The notes beneath the pieces were generated by a model. That model ran no database searches, had not been told where the DNA came from, and worked only from the letters and a program-made list of their open reading frames with translations. Positions 60,349 to 64,000 of a DNA stretch of 64,000 bases are shown one piece after another. Both the position numbers and the translations under genes were made by a program. Numbering within the stretch: position 1 is the first letter of the stretch; every line of letters begins with the position of its first letter. Source of the DNA: Volutella citrinella (taxonomy: Eukaryota > Ascomycota > Sordariomycetes > Hypocreales > Nectriaceae); the NCBI GenBank assembly GCA_034401135.1, contig JAWZSP010000006.1, forward strand, positions 3,720,001 through 3,784,000, read 5' to 3'.

Positions 60349-61173
60349 ATGCATTCATTCATCTCCATTACCGCCGCTGGCCTCCTGGCCCTTCCCCTCG
60401 TTGCTGGTCTACCTTCCACCACCAAGAGCCTTAGCAAGCGCTTTACCGGCGAGGTCACCTACTACAATGCCGGCCTCGGCGCATGCGGCTGGACCAACAA
60501 TGACAGCGAGATGATCGCCGCCATCTCTAGCGTCAACTTCGATCGTGAGAACCCTTGCGGCAAGGAGATCAGCGTCACTGGTAAGGCTGGCACCTTCACT
60601 GTCTACCTCGTCGACCGCTGCGATGGCTGCGCCGAGAACCTCATCGATCTCTCACCTACCGCCTTCACCAAGATCGTCGGCAGCCACGCCATTGGCAGAG
60701 ACACCATTAACTGGGAGTACACTGGCAATATCAACCCCGACCCTGCACCCAACTACCCTAACCTCGACCGGTCGGGAGGCAAGAAACCCGCAAGCGGCGG
60801 CGAATCCAAGACGACGGTCAAGGCTCCTGAGCCCACCTACGCCGCCCCTCCCCAGCAGACCACCATCAAGGAGGACCCCGTCAAGGAGGACCCCGTCAAG
60901 GAAGACCCCAAGGACAACTTCGTCGAGGCCCCCGTCCAGGCTCAGCCCACCACCACGGAGGCTCCTAAGCCAGCCGTGACTGCTGAGCCCACCGCGACTG
61001 CGGCGCCTCAGACACCCGGCAACACCGAGGACGACGAGACGAAGTACGGCAACGGCAACGGCAACGGCCAGGGCCAGAACAACGGCCAGAACGGCCACGA
61101 GGGCAAGAAGTCCAAGTGCAAGAGCAAGGGTGGCAAGGGCTACAAGAACCGCAAGAGGCACGCCAGGAAGTAA
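60349..61173 (+). CDS. Secreted expansin-like protein (double-psi beta-barrel)
   Basis: A single-exon gene for 274 residues. The ATG at 60349 starts a signal peptide (MHSFISITAAGLLALPLVAG), followed by a short pro-region ending in the Kex2-type site SLSKR (residues 27-31). The mature N-terminus FTGEVTYYNAGLGACGWTNN opens a double-psi beta-barrel of the RlpA/expansin type (about 32-125) with Cys at 46, 70, 91 and 94, NPCGKEI, and the hallmark VDRCDGCAENLIDLS. Unlike plant expansins it has no C-terminal carbohydrate-binding domain. Instead there is a Pro/Thr-rich linker with three EDPVK-type repeats (residues 182-195 region), then Gly/Asn/Gln-rich sequence and a strongly basic tail (KKSKCKSKGGKGYKNRKRHA). 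It probably acts in the cell wall, loosening or binding glucan or chitin; this is inferred from the family. Confidence 0.87.
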   Translation: MHSFISITAAGLLALPLVAGLPSTTKSLSKRFTGEVTYYNAGLGACGWTNNDSEMIAAISSVNFDRENPCGKEISVTGKAGTFTVYLVDRCDGCAENLIDLSPTAFTKIVGSHAIGRDTINWEYTGNINPDPAPNYPNLDRSGGKKPASGGESKTTVKAPEPTYAAPPQQTTIKEDPVKEDPVKEDPKDNFVEAPVQAQPTTTEAPKPAVTAEPTATAAPQTPGNTEDDETKYGNGNGNGQGQNNGQNGHEGKKSKCKSKGGKGYKNRKRHARK

Positions 61174-61723
61174 ACGACTTTCTTGCTTTCCGTATTCCAC
61201 TCTGGTGGGGGCTGGTGATTGGCAACCGACGAGGAACTGCTGGACAGGTCAAACATAGAACACTCCTTATATAGTCCAAAGCTCGCGGGACAACACTTGC
61301 GGTGCTAGCCGTCGCCCAATGACACTCATTCACGTCTCAAAAAACTCCCAATTGTGCCAAGTGACTTGCTCGCCGTTTTATTGGAATACTGTATGAACTG
61401 ATTCTCTGCAATCAATGCTTGCTCGCCCCAACCGGGGACCCTTTGATTTTCGATACCGACTAGCTAGTTGCCATCCCCGCAGTTTGTTTAACCTAACCTT
61501 GTTTCGCCTTGACCACCTGTTGCGCCGTCGCCCAAAATAAACCTGTGTAATAACAATTTTTCCGTCCCAGAACCCCCAATCCCTTATTGCCGCCAATTTG
61601 TGCATTCCTTGTTTTTGACAATCTTGCATGTTGTGATAAAAATGAAGCCATCGCTGCTTATTAGCTTTAGTGTTGTAAAAATACCGACGGGCCTCCACGA
61701 CGGCCACACGTCTCCTAAGACGC
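61174..61723. other. Convergent 3' flanks
   Basis: 550 bp between the stop codons of the expansin-like gene and the coiled-coil gene on the other strand. AT-rich in its right half. A 121-codon minus-strand frame (61378-61743) overlaps the coiled-coil gene end in another frame and is not called. Confidence 0.55.
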
Positions 61724-64000
61724 CTATTTCTTCTGGTTCGCACTCCACCCGAACCACTTGCGCCTGTTCCCGGCTGCCGATGGGGCGCGCGGGCTGTTCT
61801 GGTGCTCCTGTAACATGCTCTCTATAGGCGCTGTGCCTGTGGGAGTCGAAGGAACGGCATCGGCCGCCGCCATGTTGGCCGCCGCGAGATTGACGCCCAA
61901 GTCCACCGAAAGATTGCGGCTCTGGCGGGGGTTCCTCATGATTGGCGGAGGCGTTGCGCTCTGCAAGTCGTCGTCCGCCACGCCGCCCCTGATCCACGAG
62001 GGCACGCCCATCTGAGGCTGGTTCTTGTTGATGTCCATGGCCACAGGCTCGACGGCTACATCAGGGGCGAGGGCCCCGTGCGCAGGCGTGCCTCCCAAAG
62101 AGCGGCGGAAAAGCTTGGTGAGTCCATTGCGGACCCCCTGCTGGCCGACAATTGGAGGGTAGTGGTTCTTCTTCTGCTCTGCGGCAGCCGGTGGGGGTTG
62201 CTGGGACTGCTGAACTGGCGTCTCCGTCTCGGGCCTGATCTGGGCCCCATCACTGTTTCTCCTAGTGTAGCGAGTGCGTCGGCCGCCAGTCTTGCGCTCC
62301 TTCTTACTTGCCGCAGATTTGCCTGGTGATGGGCCAGCAGACCCTGTCTGTGCGTGCAAGCTCGACCGCCTATTGGGAGGAGGCGGTGGCATGGAAGAGG
62401 AGAAGAGTTCCTGCTGAGCTGGGAATAGGTCGAGGGCCCGGTCATAATCAACAGAGCCGCTCAGACCAGTGAACGTCTGGCTCTGTGGGAGGGTGGCATT
62501 CAGGGCCCAGTTACCCCTGGAGGCTGCGGTCGCGAAGCCGAACAAATCTGGGGACATGCGGCCGTTGCCGCCACGATTGGGCTTGGAGCTCTCCCGCATC
62601 CAGATGTCCAGGCTAGACTCAAGAGACTGAATGTCCGAGTCGTCGCTGTCACTATCCCAATCATTGGTCCTCCGGTGAGACACAGTGGTTTCATCAGCAG
62701 AGCGAGGGCGCTGAATGGCTCTCGCCCGGTCCTCGAATGTCATGCTAGCGTTGAAGTCTTGGAGGTTCTTTGCGACCTTGGATGGGGCAACCTCCCGCAG
62801 TGGCACACCCGATGGGTGATCGAAGTGATCGTCTTCATCCCCGGACGCATCCGTCATGGCATCCTGGCTGCGATTGCGGCCCAGATCGCGCTGCCTGGAC
62901 AGTGTGTCGTTGGAGTTTTGGAAACGTCGCAATGTCGACGTCGAGATTGTGTCCGGCGTGGGTGGCAGTGCCTGCTCATGGAGGCGAACACCACCCGGCG
63001 CATCGGTCAAGACTCTTCGTAGTGACAGTCGCTTCTCCTCCCTAGTCGTCTTACGACTAGGGGAGTTAGTGAGGCCGGATGCCGCATTCTCATAATCCCT
63101 ATTCCGGCTGTCTGGCCGGGTCTCTGCCTTCTTCAGTGAGCACGTCCTTTCGATCTGCTGAAGTGGCGAGTTCTGGTCAATGATGTCGGTGATGGTGTGA
63201 TACGGCGTGTATTTGTTAGAATTAGTAAGGGAGTTTGATCGCGCCGCCCGGGATAAGGGGCGAGCGCTCGCCAGCGATGTTCTTGGGCGCCGAATGTTGC
63301 CTCCCTTAGCGGGCATGCTATCGGCACCATCCAGAGTGAGCGTCTCATCCTGATCTTCCTCATCGGCATCTCGCTGCTTCTCCCCGTAAACGCTGACAAA
63401 GGAGCTCTCGCTCAACACACTCAAGCTGGGGCTCGCCAATGCTGCTGCGGCGGGACTGGTGTCCATGCCTTCGGGCACGTGGGGTAGACTGAGAACGCTG
63501 CCCTTAACTCCCAGATAGACGTTTCGAAGGTTCTCAGTGTGCCCACTGCGATCCGATAAGAAGCTGGGCATGCGATTCAGCATCTTGACATCGTCGTCGA
63601 GCCCTACCGTGTCGGGAATCGAGGCGGGCTGATCGAATTGCAGATTGGCGAAGTCGTGGGGCCCATAACCCGTTTCGACTTCGATCTGGCGGACCATGTT
63701 CCGTTCCTCGGCCAGCTGCGCCAGCTTGGCCTCCAGTGTGACAATCATGGCTACGGCCTCTTCGACGGCCTTGTCCCGCTTCTCCATCTCTTGCAACAGC
63801 CTGTCGTTCATCTCTTCGACCTGCGACTTCTCAGATTCGAGTGTCTCAACTCGATCCTCCAAGACAGTCTGTCGCTCCCGGCGGTGGTATAGCTCGAGCT
63901 TTAGGTCGAAGTTTTGCTTGTGGAGGCTGGAAATAACCTGACTTGTTAGTTCTTAGTCCTTCCGGCAAGACCCAGTCCATTGCTTACCTGCTCCATATCC
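61724..64000 (-). CDS. Coiled-coil protein with centrosomin-N-terminal-like motif (partial)
   Basis: The C-terminal 741 residues of a larger intracellular protein; its start lies beyond the right edge. Two exon pieces are visible: 64000-63988 and 63937-61724, with a 50-nt intron (63987-63938; GTAAGC...CAG) in phase 0. The visible part opens with SSLHKQNFDLKLELYHRRER, which resembles the centrosomin N-terminal motif 1 (Cnn_1N) found in fungal microtubule-organising proteins, and continues as a coiled coil to about residue 65 (MNDRLLQEMEKRDKAVEEAV). The rest is long, Ser/Pro-rich and probably disordered, with LSVLSESSFVSVYGEK, an acidic DSDSDDSDIQSLESSLDIWM patch and a C-terminal GNRRKWFGWSANQKK. 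A role at the spindle pole body or septal microtubule-organising centre is inferred from the motif. Confidence 0.78.

Overview
The window looks like nuclear DNA of a filamentous ascomycete, most likely a Sordariomycete. The support is: 17 short spliceosomal introns I could place by GT...AG boundaries with conserved reading frame (16 of them 48-104 nt), GC-rich third codon positions, and gene families typical of Pezizomycotina (HET-domain protein, PTH11-type receptor, siderophore transporter, HRI1-like protein, secreted Cys-rich and PAN-module proteins). No prokaryotic, organellar or viral signature was seen, and no tRNA, rRNA, CRISPR array or intact transposon was recognised.

Layout, left to right. 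A 14-helix-type MFS drug exporter (minus, 1756-3437) is followed by about 7 kb without a credible gene. Next come a large disordered conserved protein with duplicated FAP-IET motifs and a LisH-like C-terminal segment (plus, 10716-12674), a two-exon HRI1-family protein (plus, 14841-15668) and a 1004-residue secreted protein with five PAN/apple-like Cys modules (plus, 17086-20100). After a 2.7 kb gap, a secreted FAD-linked oxidoreductase (minus, 22819-24552) shares a 1.1 kb divergent promoter with a six-exon PTH11-like receptor (plus, 25686-27208). That receptor converges on a HET-domain gene (minus, 27441-29216). A siderophore-iron transporter follows (minus, 30347-32381); about 1 kb upstream of it lie two exact matches to the fungal iron-repressor GATA site. 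A Ser/Thr-rich secreted protein (minus, 36178-37260) ends the left half. About 12.7 kb without a recognisable gene follows. A six-exon nicotinate/allantoate-type MFS permease (plus, 49928-51770) converges on an 18-cysteine secreted protein (minus, 52282-52779). Another 7.6 kb of gene-poor sequence, with a possible decayed coding stretch near 55.4-55.8 kb, leads to a secreted expansin-like double-psi barrel protein (plus, 60349-61173). A coiled-coil protein with a centrosomin-N-terminal-like motif runs off the right edge (minus, 61724 to the window end).

The genes do not form an obvious pathway. The common theme is the cell surface and the environment: five secreted proteins, three transporters, one receptor and one nonself-recognition protein out of 13 genes, against only three intracellular housekeeping-type genes. 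The absence of a polyketide synthase, NRPS or terpene synthase argues against a biosynthetic cluster. The clearest regulatory observation is the pair of iron-type GATA sites upstream of the siderophore transporter. The most notable structural observations are the five-module PAN protein, the 18-Cys secreted protein and the large gene-poor intervals.
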